DNA from: Microbacteriaceae bacterium
GTDB taxonomy: Bacteria > Actinomycetota > Actinomycetes > Actinomycetales > Microbacteriaceae
NCBI GenBank assembly: GCA_025463665.1
Contig: JAODAY010000293.1
Coordinates: 1-7,450 of the forward strand
Direction of reading: 5' to 3'
Length of the DNA stretch: 7,450 bases
Part shown: positions 6,329 through 7,450 of the stretch, piece by piece
How the letters are laid out: every line of letters begins with the position of its first letter
How positions within the stretch are numbered: position 1 is the stretch's first letter
Translations under genes and position numbers: made by a program
Notes under the pieces: generated by a model
What the model was told of the DNA's origin: nothing
The model's database searches: none
What the model saw: only the letters and a program-made list of their open reading frames with translations

Positions 6329-7164
6329 TTGTTCAACCTCCTCGCCACGATGAGCTGGGAGGCGCGCCACCCGCCGATCGCGAGGAGCACGAGGTAGGCG
6401 ACGTGGATGGCCGTGAGCCAGATGGGTTCGGCCAGGTCGTAGGCGAGCACGCGCCCGAGCTCCGTGCCGTGCCAGAGCGGCGACACCCAGCCGATCCACT
6501 GCAGGTACAGCGGGAGCTGGCCGAGCGGGAAGAACGTGCCGCTGAACAGGAACATCGGCGTGATGATGAAACGCATGATGATCGCCATCTGGCCTTTGTC
6601 TTCTTCGACCGTCGAGGTGTACGCCATGATCAGCACCCCGACGGCGACGCCGGTGCCCGACGCCGAGACGATGCCGAGGGCGCCGAGGGGCGACGGCACC
6701 GCGCCGAACGCGACCATGACGGCGAAGTAGATGACGCAGGTGACGACCATGCGGAAGATGACCGCGATGATGGTGCCGTTAGCGATCTGCGCCGCAGACA
6801 CCGGTGCGGCGTTCATGGCCGAGTAAATCGGGTTCCACTTGAAGCTCGAGAGCACGGGATAGGTGAACTCCTCCGTCGCGACCGTCACGGCGGCGCTCGC
6901 GAGCAGCGCCGGCGCGACGAAGGCGAGGTAGCTCACCTGGGTTCCCGGACCGTTGTCGATTCCGGCGTCGACGAGGCTCGCGAGCCCGACCCCGAGAGCG
7001 TAGAGGTAGACCAGGGGGTTGCCGATGCTTGTGGCGACGATCGTCTGCGCGTAGGCGCGCATGTCGAGCAGGCGGTGTTCGGCCACATACCAGGATCCGT
7101 AGCGACGGGCCCTCGCGCCGCCCGCCATGGCGAGTGAATTGCGGGATGCCACAGGCGAGGTCAT
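6325..7164 (-). CDS. ABC-2 type permease, DrrB/NodJ-like (first subunit)
   Basis: This 279-residue membrane protein has a charged cytoplasmic N-terminus of about 40 residues followed by roughly six hydrophobic segments (42-65, 79-97, 131-155, 160-183, 194-214 and 248-266). It carries the same signature as its partner: FLFSGTFFPL at 205-214 and PLWHGTEL at 229-236, both at identical residue numbers. Paralogy is visible elsewhere too, for example VGLASLV against IGLGSLV and AFVAPALLA against AFIAPALLA. The start ATG 7164 overlaps the ATPase stop as ATGA; the best ribosome site is a weak GAAGG about 11 nt upstream, consistent with coupled translation. With the ATPase and the second permease it should make one export complex; the cargo is not evident. 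Confidence 0.88.
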   Translation of the reverse strand: MTSPVASRNSLAMAGGARARRYGSWYVAEHRLLDMRAYAQTIVATSIGNPLVYLYALGVGLASLVDAGIDNGPGTQVSYLAFVAPALLASAAVTVATEEFTYPVLSSFKWNPIYSAMNAAPVSAAQIANGTIIAVIFRMVVTCVIYFAVMVAFGAVPSPLGALGIVSASGTGVAVGVLIMAYTSTVEEDKGQMAIIMRFIITPMFLFSGTFFPLGQLPLYLQWIGWVSPLWHGTELGRVLAYDLAEPIWLTAIHVAYLVLLAIGGWRASQLIVARRLNK

Positions 7165-7450
7165 TCGATGAGCGACCTTCCCGTGAGCCGCAGAAAGACG
7201 TCTTCGAGGCTCGAGCGGCGCACGAGACTCGTCACCGGGTCGAGCCCAAGGCCCAGCAGGTGGGAGAGCACCTCTTCGCCGTCGGCGCTGTAGATGAGAA
7301 TGCGGTCGGGCAGCACCTCGATGCGGTCGCCGACACCGGCGATCTCACCGGCGACGATCGCGTTGCGGTCGGAACCGAATCGAACCTCGAGCACCTCGCG
7401 GCTCGAGTGAGCGCGGATGAGCTCGGCCGGGGACCCCTCGGCCATGATCT
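7161..7450 (-). CDS. ABC exporter ATP-binding protein, DrrA/NodI-like, C-terminal fragment
   Basis: Only the last 95 residues lie in the window; the nucleotide-binding core (Walker A, signature, Walker B) is beyond the right edge. The visible part begins in IMAEGSPAELI, equivalent to the 'aeGtPaeL' stretch that follows the H-loop in this ATPase subfamily. A small beta-rich regulatory tail follows and ends SSLEDVFLRLTGRSL, the characteristic closing motif of DrrA/NodI-type export ATPases. The frame is open to the edge, so the methionine at 7445 is internal and not a start. The stop overlaps the first permease start by 4 bp. The protein would energise export by the two permeases. Confidence 0.88.
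   Translation of the reverse strand, partial: IMAEGSPAELIRAHSSREVLEVRFGSDRNAIVAGEIAGVGDRIEVLPDRILIYSADGEEVLSHLLGLGLDPVTSLVRRSSLEDVFLRLTGRSLIE

Noticed and set aside
5069..6397. 442-codon plus-strand frame across ribH and the second permease
   Set aside because: It is out of frame with ribH and antisense to the permease; its His/Arg/Glu-rich translation is typical of the reverse strand of membrane-protein genes.
6329..6499. 57-residue extension of the second permease into the first permease gene
   Set aside because: The Arg-rich extension is a frame-shifted reading of the first permease; GTG 6328 has GGAGG 8 nt upstream and the usual 4-bp overlap.
6079..7137. 352-codon plus-strand frame opposite the permease genes
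   Set aside because: Antisense to clear ABC-2 permeases, with Arg/Asp/Glu-rich composition and no domain.

Overview
The window reads as chromosome of a high-GC actinobacterium, most likely of the Microbacteriaceae type (family placement is inference). The support is strong G/C preference at third codon positions, frequent GTG starts, ATGA/GTGA gene overlaps and RibD/RibE/RibBA/RibH proteins of actinobacterial character. I see no mobile element, tRNA, rRNA or CRISPR array.

Left part (1-1696): the N-terminal 185 codons of a GlpD-family FAD-dependent glycerol-3-phosphate (or other polyol-phosphate) dehydrogenase run leftward off the edge. It is divergent from a complete SorC/DeoR-type sugar-binding transcriptional regulator. 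The 130-bp intergenic region holds a near-perfect 25-bp palindrome lying over the likely -10 region of the dehydrogenase promoter, so the regulator probably controls both itself and the dehydrogenase.

Middle (1697-5468): a hairpin after the regulator, a promoter candidate, a clear FMN riboswitch (RFN element) and then the complete riboflavin operon ribD-ribE-ribBA-ribH. The genes are spaced by 2 bp or overlap by 4 bp. RibBA supplies both entry substrates: it converts GTP to the diaminopyrimidinone phosphate and ribulose-5-phosphate to dihydroxybutanone phosphate. RibD deaminates and reduces the pyrimidine, RibH makes lumazine and RibE dismutates lumazine to riboflavin. FMN made from the product should shut the operon off through the riboswitch.

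Right part (5495-7450): on the minus strand, converging on ribH with only 26 bp between the stop codons, lies the 3' portion of a three-gene ABC-2 exporter operon. It has the C-terminus of a DrrA/NodI-like ATPase followed by two paralogous DrrB/NodJ-like permeases, all joined by 4-bp overlaps. Its substrate cannot be read from the window.

Most of this is ordinary accessory and core metabolism. I found no convincing undescribed system. The points most worth a second look are the dehydrogenase/SorC pair with its palindromic operator (GlpD or an erythritol-type polyol-phosphate enzyme), the alternative pairings and an 18-codon leader ORF between the FMN aptamer and ribD, and an over-represented GGATGCC heptamer.
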